Shown: piece after piece, positions 17,702 to 26,739 of the stretch
How positions within the stretch are numbered: the stretch's first letter is position 1
Layout: the number at the start of each line of letters is the position of its first letter
From: Imperialibacter sp. EC-SDR9
Lineage (GTDB): Bacteria; Bacteroidota; Bacteroidia; Cytophagales; Cyclobacteriaceae
Direction: 5' to 3'
NCBI RefSeq assembly: GCF_902498805.1
Contig: NZ_LR701591.1
Location: 1 to 64,000, forward strand
Length of the DNA: 64,000 nucleotides
Program-made: the position numbers and the translations under genes
The notes under the pieces: model-generated
What the model was told of the DNA's origin: nothing
What the model saw: the letters and a program-made list of their open reading frames with translations, nothing else
Databases searched by the model: none

Positions 17702-18190
17702 TCACTTGGTTTCGCAATCTTGTAAAAACTCCGCTACATCGTTCACATCAATCAACCCTTTTTTGTTGCCCCACGAGTTGGATACATAGGTAAGTATTTC
17801 CGCTATTTCGAGGTCTTTCAGGCTGAGCTGAGGCATCACGCCATCATACTCTACACCATTCACCGTTATTTTGCCGCTCTGTCCGTTTTTGATAATGCAG
17901 GCTGCTTTTTTGGAATCGGCCATTAGAAAGTCGGAGCCAGCCAGGGGTGGGATGAGGGTAGCAAGTCCCTGGCCTTCAGTTTGATGGCAAGCAGAACAGT
18001 TTTGCTTGTACAGTTGTGCTCCTTCGCTCATGTACTGGCGCAGCCTGATGCTGGTTCGTTCGTCCAGCCCTTCGTAAATATCATCGGATTTAGCCTCTTC
18101 TTTTTTGTCTCCTGAAGAACAGCTTGTCATGGAAACGGCCGTGGCTACGAATGAAACCAGTGCCAGCACTAAAATTCTCTTTCTACTCAT
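17702..18190 (-). CDS. Cytochrome c lipoprotein
   Basis: The 162-residue precursor has a lipoprotein signal (lipobox at about Cys24, SMTSC), one heme-attachment motif CSACH at about 61-65 and a probable axial Met in GVMPQL at about 118. It is a small class I cytochrome c anchored in the periplasm. It overlaps the SCO gene by 4 bp and shares its operon, so it probably shuttles electrons to a terminal oxidase not in this window. Confidence 0.9.
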   Translation of the reverse strand: MSRKRILVLALVSFVATAVSMTSCSSGDKKEEAKSDDIYEGLDERTSIRLRQYMSEGAQLYKQNCSACHQTEGQGLATLIPPLAGSDFLMADSKKAACIIKNGQSGKITVNGVEYDGVMPQLSLKDLEIAEILTYVSNSWGNKKGLIDVNDVAEFLQDCETK

Positions 18191-18846
18191 GATTTTTCTT
18201 TATTGTATTCTTTAAGTAAAGTTCTCATGTCTTCCATCAATTTATCCACATCTTCTTTTACCGTGCCATCATACACTCCTCTTATCCGACGATCTTTGTC
18301 TACCAGAAGGAAAGCACCACTGTGAATATACCCGCCCGGTGCGCCAGGATCTTCCCCCGCCACCACCATATAACTTGTTTCTCCAAGATCGTAAATGGCA
18401 TCTTTATCACCCGTTACGAAGTGCCATCTGTCGCTCTTTACCCCAAGACGCTCAGCAAAATCGTGCAATACGGCAACGGTGTCATGTGCGGGGTCGATGG
18501 AATAGCTAAGCAACCCTACCTCGGGATTGTCCTCAAAGGCTTCGTAAATGCGAATCATCTGCGTTTTCATGATCGGGCAAATGGTGGGGCAGCTTGTGAA
18601 GAAAAAGTCAGCCACGTAGATTTTGCCATTGTACGTTTCGTTGGTCACCCAGGCACTGTCCTGATCGAGAAACCTAAAGTCGGCAATGGTGTGGTAGATA
18701 GTGTCGGCTGTTGTTACCCCATCAATTTCTACCGTCGTCACTTCCCTTCTGCCAAGGATGGGTAGTTTTTTTTCGCCTCCGAAATTGGTGCAGGCACTAA
18801 GGCTTGCTGCCGCTATCACCGAGAATATTAGTTTTTTCATTTTCAA
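18187..18846 (-). CDS. SCO family copper chaperone
   Basis: SCO proteins deliver copper to the CuA site of cytochrome c oxidase. The 219-residue precursor has a lipoprotein signal (SLSAC, Cys19), a thioredoxin fold, the copper ligands in TSCPTICP (about 87-94) and the conserved His in YIHSGAF (about 172-178). It lies between hemJ and the cytochrome c gene with 4-bp overlaps on both sides. Confidence 0.93.
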   Translation of the reverse strand: MKMKKLIFSVIAAASLSACTNFGGEKKLPILGRREVTTVEIDGVTTADTIYHTIADFRFLDQDSAWVTNETYNGKIYVADFFFTSCPTICPIMKTQMIRIYEAFEDNPEVGLLSYSIDPAHDTVAVLHDFAERLGVKSDRWHFVTGDKDAIYDLGETSYMVVAGEDPGAPGGYIHSGAFLLVDKDRRIRGVYDGTVKEDVDKLMEDMRTLLKEYNKEKS

Positions 18847-19394
18847 CTCTTTGAATTAGTTTTCTCTCTCCACTTCTTATAACTCCTTATGGCGAACATG
18901 AGTGCCCCGGTAAAAGCGATCAGTCCTCCCATGCCCCATGCCAGGCTTACAATGTTTTTGAGCACCACAAGGAAAACTGTGGCTACGAGAAGAATGGTGG
19001 CCACTTCATTGAAAATGCGCAGGTAGTAGCCTGAGTCTTTATAGACATCCTTCTGCAGGTTCCTGAATTTTACATGACAAACCGACTGATAGACATAAAG
19101 GAGGAAAACGAAAATCAGTTTGGCGATCATCCAGGGCTGGGTGGCCATGGCCCAACCCAGGGAGTTGAGCACAAGCGGACCGAATATCAGCGTTAAAATG
19201 GCGGAAGGCCAGGTAATGCCAAACCAAAGCAGCTTCGAAATACGCTTGTATTCTTTGGTGAGAATACTGCGCTCAGGCTCCGGTTTTTCCTGGGTTTCTG
19301 TTTGATAGATAAACAAGCGAACCATATAAAACAGGCCTGCAAACCAGGTGACAATAAAGATGATATGAAGCGCCTTGAGATACAGATAAGACAT
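18843..19394 (-). CDS. hemJ: Protoporphyrinogen oxidase HemJ (CopD superfamily)
   Basis: The 183-residue, four-helix membrane protein matches HemJ, which oxidises protoporphyrinogen IX in heme synthesis. Visible marks are KALHIIFIVTWFAGLFYMVR at about 7-26 with the conserved His, and LWFGITWPSAILTLIFG at about 55-72. It leads a three-gene operon with SCO and cytochrome c, consistent with supply of heme and copper for respiration. Confidence 0.85.
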   Translation of the reverse strand: MSYLYLKALHIIFIVTWFAGLFYMVRLFIYQTETQEKPEPERSILTKEYKRISKLLWFGITWPSAILTLIFGPLVLNSLGWAMATQPWMIAKLIFVFLLYVYQSVCHVKFRNLQKDVYKDSGYYLRIFNEVATILLVATVFLVVLKNIVSLAWGMGGLIAFTGALMFAIRSYKKWREKTNSKS

Positions 19395-19525
19395 GCTTGT
19401 CCTTTTGCCTCAAAAATAGTGGCTGAAAGGCGAATGTCCTTGCTTTGGTCGGAATAAAAGCGTGTATTTCTTGCTCCGGGGAAATCAAAAGAAAAGGCCG
19501 TTTCAGGCACCGATGTGGCAAGTGT

Positions 19526-20326
19526 TTACAAAAGGGTTACAACATCCCCCACTTTTACCACTCCTTGTTTTTCGACGACGGCATTCATACCAAAAAGGAT
19601 TTTGTGCTCGTGTTTTCTGAATGTTGCCAGTGTTTTTGTGGGCTCCTTACCCATTTTGCCTGTTTCCTGATTGATGGTGGGGATCTGGCATTTGGCGCAG
19701 GGCTTCAGGCAATGGAAAATGGCATCGCCGGCTGAAAGTTTCCCCCAGGTGTCTTCTTCAAACGGTTTTGCATTTGCCACTACAATATTGGGACGAAACC
19801 TGTTCATGGGGATGGGTTGTTCGAGCTTGTCGTTCAGGTCTTTCAACGAGGCGTCGGATATAAAAAGATAGGGATAACCATCGGCAAAGCTCACCATGGA
19901 ATTGGCTCCGTATTTTTTTTCTACTTCTCTTTTCTTGCTTTCGTGCTGAAAGCAGAACCATACTTTTTCGCCGAGAACGTCGGAAAACCAGTCGTTGAAG
20001 TTTTTTCCAACGATCCGTGCTTCCACTTCATCATCCCAAATGGTCACTTTTTCCTTGCTGCCTGAATAGTGTTGACTGTTCAGTGGTACCATAATGGAAC
20101 TGTCCTCGTAGGTGATGACCAGCGATTCTCCAATGATCGCCGTATGAATAAGGGCCAGCATAGGCGTTTCCCTTTGCGAAATGAATTTGCCTGTTGTGTC
20201 GGTCAGCATCCAGCGCCGGTCATACCTGAAGCCTTTTTCGAGCGCCTCCGTTTCTTTCACGCTTATCCCTTTCAATCCCTTCACTGGGTAAATATTCAAT
20301 TCGCTAATCTGCAACGCCATGGGCAA
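19526..20326 (-). CDS. MOSC domain protein with N-terminal beta barrel
   Basis: The 266-residue protein has the MOSC N-terminal beta-barrel domain (ISELNIYPVKGLKGISV, about 7-23) and a C-terminal MOSC domain containing CAKCQIPTINQETG at about 211-224, where a Cys is the presumed sulfur carrier site. Relatives (YcbX, mARC) act in molybdenum-cofactor-dependent reduction of N-hydroxylated compounds. It is monocistronic and divergent from the Crp/Fnr gene. Confidence 0.9.
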   Translation of the reverse strand: MPMALQISELNIYPVKGLKGISVKETEALEKGFRYDRRWMLTDTTGKFISQRETPMLALIHTAIIGESLVITYEDSSIMVPLNSQHYSGSKEKVTIWDDEVEARIVGKNFNDWFSDVLGEKVWFCFQHESKKREVEKKYGANSMVSFADGYPYLFISDASLKDLNDKLEQPIPMNRFRPNIVVANAKPFEEDTWGKLSAGDAIFHCLKPCAKCQIPTINQETGKMGKEPTKTLATFRKHEHKILFGMNAVVEKQGVVKVGDVVTLL

Positions 20327-20400
20327 TGAACTTTTTAGATGGTAAATATGGTTCCTTTTGCTGAAATTGCTTTTGTTTCAACCTTGATTTCCTGCCAATT

Positions 20401-21081
20401 ATGAGTGAACGCACCAGTTTGTGGTATTTTGAGGAGGTAGATCTTTACAACGTGCTCTGTCCTCACAAGGTACCGGACATGAAAGAGAGGCACACGTTCA
20501 ATCATTTCCGGAAGGATCAGTTCATTTATTTTCCCAACGAACCATCAAGTCATATTTACCTTATTGCCGAAGGGCGGGTTAAAATAGGTTCCTATACCGA
20601 GGACGGCAAGGAAATCCTGAAGGCCATTCTTGGGGCCGGGGAAATTTTTGGCGAGCTATCGATCGCAGGCGAAGAGCGAAGGACAGACTTTGCGCAGGCG
20701 CTTGATCCTAACACGACGGTTTGCCCGATGACCATCGACGATATGCAGGAGCTGATGAAGGAAAATCAGGCCTTAAGTTTGCGAATTTTTAAGCTGATGG
20801 GGCTTCGCCTCAAGAGGGTGGAGCGCAAACTGGAATCGCTGGTGTTTAAAGACGCCCGCAGCAGGGTGATTGACTTCATAAGAGAGATGGCCGAGGAGAG
20901 AGGCCAGAAGGTTGGCTACGAAATGCTTATCAAGACAAAATTTACCCACAAGGACATTGCCAGCCTTACAGGCACCAGCCGCCAAACCGTGACCACCATC
21001 CTCAACGAGCTAAAATCTCAAAATGTGATTAATTTCGACAGGAGGAGGATATTGGTGAGGGATATGGATAAACTGAAGTAA
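20401..21081 (+). CDS. Crp/Fnr family transcription regulator
   Basis: The 226-residue regulator has an N-terminal cyclic-nucleotide-binding-type domain (about 25-145, with GEIFGELSIAGEERR at about 79-93) and a winged helix with HKDIASLTGTSRQTVTTILN at about 183-202. There is no FNR-type N-terminal Cys cluster. The ligand is unknown. It lies alone, divergent from the MOSC gene and convergent with the redoxin gene 4 bp away. Confidence 0.92.
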   Translation: MSERTSLWYFEEVDLYNVLCPHKVPDMKERHTFNHFRKDQFIYFPNEPSSHIYLIAEGRVKIGSYTEDGKEILKAILGAGEIFGELSIAGEERRTDFAQALDPNTTVCPMTIDDMQELMKENQALSLRIFKLMGLRLKRVERKLESLVFKDARSRVIDFIREMAEERGQKVGYEMLIKTKFTHKDIASLTGTSRQTVTTILNELKSQNVINFDRRRILVRDMDKLK

Positions 21082-21084
21082 TGT

Positions 21085-21774
21085 TCAGTATTTAGGCTGA
21101 TTTAGCAGGTTTCTGATGGCCTTTTTTGTATTCCTTTCGTTGAACCACAGCTCTCTGAACGCTACCTTGCCTTCAGTATTTATCAGGTAGCACATGTTGG
21201 GGCCTTGCCCAAATGCCCACCAAAACTCATTTTGCGGGTTGTCGATGAATATCGGCACTGAAATCGCATTTTCCCTTACCCAAGCTTTTGCAAGCTCCAC
21301 TCGCTCTTTGTAAGTTTTGGGTTGTTCGGCTTTGATGTTATTCCGCACGTTGTCCATCGCTATAGAGACCTCGCCTGTCGGCGAATAGGGACTTGGCGAG
21401 TCGTAAGGATGTGCATCCATTGTGTAGACTATCATGATGTCTACTTTCGAACCGAATTTCTCTTCCAAATGCAGTAGTGACGGCAGGTTTTTTCGACTTA
21501 TGTCGCAGGTATAGCTCCCCGTGACAATCAGCAAGGGCTTTGTTTTTTTATGAGAGTCATCCGTAAGACTGAGGATTTGACGTTCTGTGTCAAACAGGGT
21601 TAAGGAAGGGACTTCCTTGCCTGGCAGATATCCCAGAGTAACCCAGGGGGCACTCATAATGGCTGACGTTTGAAAAACCGTCTCTGCTTCGTCGCAAGGA
21701 GGGACAGGTTTGTCATCGCACGGTGTGGTGAATGAAAAAAGGAAGAAAAGCAGGGTGGCCAGCAGTACTTTCAT
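21085..21774 (-). CDS. Secreted deiodinase-like redoxin
   Basis: The exported protein has a thioredoxin fold. The region GSYTCDISRKNLPSLLHLEE followed by IMIVYTMDAHPYDSPSPYS resembles the iodothyronine-deiodinase-like branch, where the catalytic position is Cys (or Sec) before a conserved AHP. Other marks are FIDNPQNEFWWAFGQGP and a C-terminal NERNTKKAI. I start at ATG 21774 because it begins the signal peptide MKVLLATLLFFLFSF. The natural substrate of bacterial members is unknown. Confidence 0.75.
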   Translation of the reverse strand: MKVLLATLLFFLFSFTTPCDDKPVPPCDEAETVFQTSAIMSAPWVTLGYLPGKEVPSLTLFDTERQILSLTDDSHKKTKPLLIVTGSYTCDISRKNLPSLLHLEEKFGSKVDIMIVYTMDAHPYDSPSPYSPTGEVSIAMDNVRNNIKAEQPKTYKERVELAKAWVRENAISVPIFIDNPQNEFWWAFGQGPNMCYLINTEGKVAFRELWFNERNTKKAIRNLLNQPKY

Positions 21775-21969
21775 TGGGAGACAAAAATTGTAATGGTATA
21801 TGTTTAATGACATCTACCTGACAATTTTCACCAGCCGAAAAATCCCACTTTCTATGACTTTTGATCAGTGGTAGCCTTTTCCTAAAGTGACTCTGATAGT
21901 GAACCATTTAAGTGGGGCTTAATTTCGATTTCTGACCATTTTTTTTGTTGTGGAGGACAAAGTATTTCG

Positions 21970-22845
21970 CTACCTCTCCCAGTATTTGCTCCTCTTGTAA
22001 TCCTTCAATCGAAGCTTACGGCCATCCCAGGCCACCATTTCCACGAGGATGTTTGGATAGGATTGGGTGAAGATGTATTGGTTAATTTTTTCATCGTCTA
22101 GCTGCACCGTCACTCGCCAGGTATCTTGCTGCGGCAATCCGCCAGGCAGTGAGTCGATGGCTTCAAGTGGCGCCACGCTAAACTCCGCATCGTACACCCG
22201 GGGCATGTCGGCCCGGCTGTTGATTTGTGTGGCATACACCGGCATGCGGAACCATAGCTTGTCTTTGAATTTCAGGGTTCGCAGGGTGTAAGGCAGCTGA
22301 TCTTCCCAAAGCGGGGTAGCATCCAGCATTTTGGTGTCGTCGCCCTGTCCGTCCCAGTAGCTGTGGTAGGTGTACTCCAGCTGACTACCTTTTTCCTTCA
22401 GTATCTTGAAAGTATTGCCGCACCATTCCTGGCTGGAGTTGGTGAATTTGTGGATTTGCACCGGATTGTTTCTGTGAAAGAAGATGCTTGTAAGAAAGTG
22501 GTAGGGGTAATTGTCGGTAGGGATATCAGCGAATTGATTGACCTTCATCACCTCATACAGATCGTCTCGCTGGTAGTTGTCTGTTTTTACACCGTATTCG
22601 ATATTAAAATCCTCTTTTACTAAAATATACACATAGTCGAAATAGCGAGGTCTGTTGTAGATGGTTCGGGCGGCATTGTAAATGGCCACTTCAGCCTGCC
22701 CGTCGTCCCACAGTTCATTTTTGGCCCAGCTTGTGTCGAAATACTCGTTGAGCCCCCGTTCATCGGATGAGTCAAATACTTGATCGCAGGCTGTTGCCAA
22801 TAGCAGAACGACTAAAGCAAAAAGGAATGGGTTGTAGGTCTTCAT
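21970..22845 (-). CDS. Lipoprotein of unknown function, end of glycosyltransferase operon
   Basis: The 291-residue protein has a lipobox at about residue 20 (LLATAC) and no family I can name with confidence. Related Bacteroidota proteins are sometimes misannotated as Maf. The mature part is rich in aromatic and acidic residues, with many beta-like segments. Its start overlaps the DUF2064 transferase by 4 bp, making it the last gene of the six-gene operon from 27410, so it may be exported to serve whatever polymer or glycolipid that operon makes. Confidence 0.7.
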   Translation of the reverse strand: MKTYNPFLFALVVLLLATACDQVFDSSDERGLNEYFDTSWAKNELWDDGQAEVAIYNAARTIYNRPRYFDYVYILVKEDFNIEYGVKTDNYQRDDLYEVMKVNQFADIPTDNYPYHFLTSIFFHRNNPVQIHKFTNSSQEWCGNTFKILKEKGSQLEYTYHSYWDGQGDDTKMLDATPLWEDQLPYTLRTLKFKDKLWFRMPVYATQINSRADMPRVYDAEFSVAPLEAIDSLPGGLPQQDTWRVTVQLDDEKINQYIFTQSYPNILVEMVAWDGRKLRLKDYKRSKYWER

Positions 22846-23444
22846 TCTATTATTAGTGTTTTGAGCCTCCCCAAATCATCGATGGTGTCCACATCGCTCA
22901 GAGGCGGGAGCTTGTGGAAGTCTTTGTTCTGGCTTTCAATATAGTCAGTTGTCTTTTTGTACACCGAGCTGGTGCTCCACTCAATGCCCTTGAAGATACC
23001 GCTGTCAAAAGTTTTCATTCCCAGCAAGTAGTAGCCACCATCACGGGCAGGGCCAATGATGAAATCACGAAAAGCAAGACACTCAAAAGCCTTTTCGATA
23101 TAGAGGGTTTCCAGTTCCAGGCAATCGCTACCTATGATCACCACTCTTTCATATCCAAGTCCCAGCACTTCTTCAAAGGCATTGGACATGCGCTCGCCAA
23201 GGTCATCACCCTTTTGCTGTTTCAATATGTATCCGGCATGCGAGAACATGTCGTCTTCCGGAATCAAGCTGGAGTAGAAAACGTATTTGTCTTGCGAAAG
23301 GTCAGCGGTGATGTCTTTAGTGTGCTGCAAAAGCTCAAGATAAACCTCAAGCGCTTTTTCAGCACCAACGTCTTTGGCCAGGCGGGTTTTTACCTTGCCC
23401 AGCTCGGCATTTTTCACAAAAATAATGAGTGCTTCTTTAGTCAT
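22842..23444 (-). CDS. TIGR04282/DUF2064 family transferase
   Basis: The 200-residue protein starts MTKEALIIFVKNAELGKVKTRLAKDVG-like, the nucleotide-binding pattern of the DUF2064/TIGR04282 family, and has VVIIGSDCLEL at about 96-106 and GPARDGGYYLLG at about 131-142. The family is called arsenosugar biosynthesis glycosyltransferase, but no arsM/arsS genes are present here, so that label should not be taken literally. It overlaps its neighbours by 8 bp (rhodanese) and 4 bp (lipoprotein). Confidence 0.85.
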   Translation of the reverse strand: MTKEALIIFVKNAELGKVKTRLAKDVGAEKALEVYLELLQHTKDITADLSQDKYVFYSSLIPEDDMFSHAGYILKQQKGDDLGERMSNAFEEVLGLGYERVVIIGSDCLELETLYIEKAFECLAFRDFIIGPARDGGYYLLGMKTFDSGIFKGIEWSTSSVYKKTTDYIESQNKDFHKLPPLSDVDTIDDLGRLKTLIIE

Positions 23445-23943
23445 ATACTTTTATACCTTCCTTCAGCCATACCGACCAAAGCTTGTTGTAACAATGCACG
23501 CTGTCGGTTGCCTGGTTTTTCGAGTTTACCACTTTGTGCCCTTCGTTTTTCCATTCAAAAATGCCGCCGTACAGGTTTTCCACATTGGTATACCCCAGGG
23601 CTTTGAGCTTTTCTCCAATTTTTTCGCTTCGATAGCCGACGGAGCAGTACACCACAATTGGCTGGTCTTTGGCAATGTCTTTGACCATTTCGGGCTTGAA
23701 CGTTTCGTAGTCTACCCATTTGGCGCCGGAAAGATGGCTAACATCAAACTCAGCTTTTGCCCTTGTGTCAAGTAATATTGGCTTTTTTGCCTGTTGGATA
23801 CTTGCCAGCGAATCAGCCGAGATCGTTGGTACCGACTTGCTGTAAAGCGTGGAAAGGAGCACGTCGTAAGCACTTTGCGCTTGCGTAAACTGTGGCAAGG
23901 CAATGGCCAAAACGAGCAAGAGTATTCTTCCTGGTGTTGTCAT
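23437..23943 (-). CDS. Periplasmic rhodanese domain protein
   Basis: The 168-residue precursor has a signal peptide (1-22, ending TQAQ) and a single rhodanese domain. The active-site loop is VVYCSVGYRSE at about 98-108, with the catalytic Cys. The protein could carry sulfane sulfur or act as a periplasmic redox protein. I start at ATG 23943, which overlaps the upstream glycosyltransferase by 4 bp; a longer frame exists only because the upstream gene lies in a different frame. Confidence 0.88.
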   Translation of the reverse strand: MTTPGRILLLVLAIALPQFTQAQSAYDVLLSTLYSKSVPTISADSLASIQQAKKPILLDTRAKAEFDVSHLSGAKWVDYETFKPEMVKDIAKDQPIVVYCSVGYRSEKIGEKLKALGYTNVENLYGGIFEWKNEGHKVVNSKNQATDSVHCYNKLWSVWLKEGIKVYD

Positions 23944-25271
23944 CTCTTTAATAAGCTTATTGCTCCCTGTTTTGTTCTCTGGGGTAACACCACTTCCCAC
24001 ATAAAAACTCCATTGACCAACAAATATTCTGTGATGACGGCCCACCAGGGAATTTCGTAGCCAGTCGCTGTGTAACCAATATATGTCCATAGAATGGCAT
24101 AAGACCACACAATGGGGTATTTGTAGCCCGAGAACACGGACAGGGCTACCAATGGTACGACATACCATGGGTGAACGGTGGTGGCCGCCAGGTAGTAGAT
24201 GAAAAAAACGATACTTAGTACCTGGAAAAGACTTCGGTCTTTTGGCCAGTTTGTCCAACTCACGATCAAAATGAGAACGCCGCCTGAGAGTGCTAATCGT
24301 GGCCCCAATGTGGCTATGATATTGTAGCCTTTCCACCAAAACCCCATTTCCCGGAACAGGTAGTAGAACGAGGCGTTGAATTCGAACTTTCGAAAATACA
24401 GGTCGAGGCTTTCTCCCTGCCCGCTTAGCCAGGTAGGGTCGATCAGTGGCAGAAAAAAGAGGAGAGAACCTAGCATGGTCACCAGCACCACTTTCCACCA
24501 GTTTTCTTTACCACCGGCAAACATCAGCACCGGCCCGGCAATGACGGGTGTAAGTTTGGTGGCAATAGCTGCTGCCAGTGCCAGAGGCCCGGCAAACAAT
24601 TTCCTGTCGGCAATTAAAAGAATCGAAAGAATGAGAAACAAAGCCATCATGCCTTCAAAGTGAAGGTTGCCAGACACTTCTGTGATAACCAGTGGATTGA
24701 GGGCATAGATGGCCAGCAGTGACGAGGGTTTGCCTGTTTTCTTCAGGTAGCTGGCGATGACAAACAGAAAGGCTACTTCTGTGCCTATGAGCATCAGTCG
24801 CATGGGCAAAACAGCGCTAATCAATGATCCGTTGTAGGAAGCGGTGCTCAGCCAAAATACCAGTTGATGGAAAGGTGGGTACACCGTGAAGTATTCTTTT
24901 GAATTGAGCCCATCGTAGAGCTCGGCCGTCAGTGTGGGAATAGCATTACCCGCTTCCATGTAAAATGATGGCGGGTGGCTGAATGGATGGATGCCTTGAT
25001 GCCACAGCAAGCCATCCCATATGAACCGGTAGAAGTCATCAGAAAGCGCCGGGAGGGCGAATAGGAAAATCAGGCGGAACAGGACGGCAAGGCCAAGAAT
25101 CCATTTCAATTCAGCTTTTTGTAAAGCCAGGAAGGCGAGAAAAAGTAAAGCGAATGAGCCCTGAAGGATCCAGGCGTCTGTTCTTTGAAGCTTGTAGGCC
25201 AGCAAAAAATAGGTCATGCAGGAGAGTCCTCCGGCGATAGCCCATTTAACCCTTTGAGGCAGCAAGCCCAT
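23940..25271 (-). CDS. Membrane glycosyltransferase, GT-C-like
   Basis: The 443-residue integral membrane protein has about 12 helices and an acidic loop after the first block (FALPALSDDFYRFIWDGLLW, about 93-112). This acidic loop is typical of lipid-phosphate-sugar-using GT-C mannosyltransferases and DUF2029-like enzymes. The donor is probably a polyprenyl-phosphate sugar made by one of the two upstream GT2 enzymes. It overlaps the upstream GT2 gene by 26 bp and the rhodanese gene by 4 bp. Confidence 0.8.
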   Translation of the reverse strand: MGLLPQRVKWAIAGGLSCMTYFLLAYKLQRTDAWILQGSFALLFLAFLALQKAELKWILGLAVLFRLIFLFALPALSDDFYRFIWDGLLWHQGIHPFSHPPSFYMEAGNAIPTLTAELYDGLNSKEYFTVYPPFHQLVFWLSTASYNGSLISAVLPMRLMLIGTEVAFLFVIASYLKKTGKPSSLLAIYALNPLVITEVSGNLHFEGMMALFLILSILLIADRKLFAGPLALAAAIATKLTPVIAGPVLMFAGGKENWWKVVLVTMLGSLLFFLPLIDPTWLSGQGESLDLYFRKFEFNASFYYLFREMGFWWKGYNIIATLGPRLALSGGVLILIVSWTNWPKDRSLFQVLSIVFFIYYLAATTVHPWYVVPLVALSVFSGYKYPIVWSYAILWTYIGYTATGYEIPWWAVITEYLLVNGVFMWEVVLPQRTKQGAISLLKR

Positions 25272-26739
25272 AAGGTTTAATTGAGAGTAAGAAGATACCT
25301 CCGAAGCCTATGGTGAGCATGAGGTGGAAAAATATCAGCCCAAAGTCATACAAGTAGAAGGCCGACCATAAGCCAAAGGCAAAGTAAACGGCCAGGAGCC
25401 CCTCAGCAATGATGGCAGGCGTCAGCTTCCAATTGACGTACTTATTGGTTTTCCAGGATATTTTGTCCTTTAGCACATTGAATTTGGGTGTGCGCAAAAA
25501 TGGCGTCTTAATGCCGAGCCAGCCTTCAAGCACCGCAATGGCATTGTGCAGCGACATACCCATCGAGAAGGTGATGAACATGGGGAAATGAACGAGGAAG
25601 TATTTCAGTGTCTTTTTGGGAAATGAGGAGCCGCTGGCAACCCAGTAGAAATAGCTAACAAAGAGAAAACCTAATACAAATACACTTGCCGCATTGAATA
25701 ATGTGCTGTATGTGGGCAAATGATTCATTGTGTAGAGCAGAGGCAGGCTTAGCAAAGAAGCAGTGAAAAGGAAGAAGAAAAGGGAGCTGTTGAGCAAATG
25801 CTGGACGGCGTGAAGCTTGTTTTTCAGCGGCAGGGCCGATGTGAGCACAGCACCCAGGTTTTTTCTGGCGGTTTCGGCAGCGCCTTTGTTCCAGCGGTAC
25901 TGTTGTGATTTTACAGCCGGCATAAGTATGGGCAGTTCGGCAGGAGATTCAACGTTCTCAAGGAAAGTGAAATGCCAGCCTTTCAACTGGGCCCTGTAGC
26001 TAAGGTCGAGGTCTTCGGTGAGGGTGTCTGCTGTCCAGCCGCCGCCGTCTATAATGCACTCCTTTCGCCAAATGCCTCCGGTGCCATTGAAGTTGATAAA
26101 ACTGCCCGATGCACTACGGCCAGTTTGCTCTACCGAAAAGTGGGCGTCGAGCCCGAAGGCCTGTAGTTTCGTCAGCCACGAGTAGTTGCGATTGAGATGA
26201 CCCCAGCGGGTTTGCACCATGCCCACTTTTGGGGTGGTAAAATGGGGCAATGTTTCCTTCAGGAATTGAGGGTCTGGCAGGAAGTCGGCATCGAAAATGG
26301 CAATAAACTCAGCATGCGCCTGCTCAAGTCCACTCTGCAAGGCTCCCGCTTTGAAACCTGTTCTTTCTTGTCGGTGCAGCACTTTAATGTCGAAGCCCTT
26401 CTTTTTGTATTCTTCAACCAGGTTGTCTACAACAACGCAAGTCTCATCGTCGCTGTCGTCGAGCACTTGAATTTCCAGTTTATCTTTTGGGTAGTTGAGC
26501 AGGCATACTTGTCTGATCAGCCTTTCCACCACGTAGAGCTCGTTATAAATAGGCAGCTGTACCGTGACCAGCGGGAACTCTGTCAGTGGTGCAAGGGTGG
26601 CTGGTGTTGACTTCTTGTTTTTTCGGTAGCGAATGGCCAGGTGCAGCTGTCCCAGGCTGAACAGAAAGATCAGCGACAGAGAGAGCCCGTACCCGATAAT
26701 AACCAGCCAGTCGATCATAAGTACCTGAAGATTGTCCAA
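25246..26739 (-). CDS. GT2 family membrane glycosyltransferase
   Basis: The 497-residue processive-type GT2 enzyme has an N-terminal helix, then TVQLPIYNELYVVERLI (about 58-74), DDSDDE (about 94-99), DADFLPD (about 151-157) and a C-terminal QQYRWNKG (QxxRW-like, about 272-279). At least four helices follow. This is the architecture of cellulose-synthase/ceramide-glucosyltransferase-like enzymes that extrude or transfer a sugar across the membrane. The acceptor is unknown. Its start overlaps the upstream GT2 gene by 25 bp. Confidence 0.88.
   Translation of the reverse strand: MDNLQVLMIDWLVIIGYGLSLSLIFLFSLGQLHLAIRYRKNKKSTPATLAPLTEFPLVTVQLPIYNELYVVERLIRQVCLLNYPKDKLEIQVLDDSDDETCVVVDNLVEEYKKKGFDIKVLHRQERTGFKAGALQSGLEQAHAEFIAIFDADFLPDPQFLKETLPHFTTPKVGMVQTRWGHLNRNYSWLTKLQAFGLDAHFSVEQTGRSASGSFINFNGTGGIWRKECIIDGGGWTADTLTEDLDLSYRAQLKGWHFTFLENVESPAELPILMPAVKSQQYRWNKGAAETARKNLGAVLTSALPLKNKLHAVQHLLNSSLFFFLFTASLLSLPLLYTMNHLPTYSTLFNAASVFVLGFLFVSYFYWVASGSSFPKKTLKYFLVHFPMFITFSMGMSLHNAIAVLEGWLGIKTPFLRTPKFNVLKDKISWKTNKYVNWKLTPAIIAEGLLAVYFAFGLWSAFYLYDFGLIFFHLMLTIGFGGIFLLSIKPYGLAASKG

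Noticed and set aside
22842-23444. Arsenosugar biosynthesis
   Set aside because: The family name of the DUF2064 gene suggests it, but neither an ArsM methyltransferase nor an ArsS-type radical SAM gene lies nearby.
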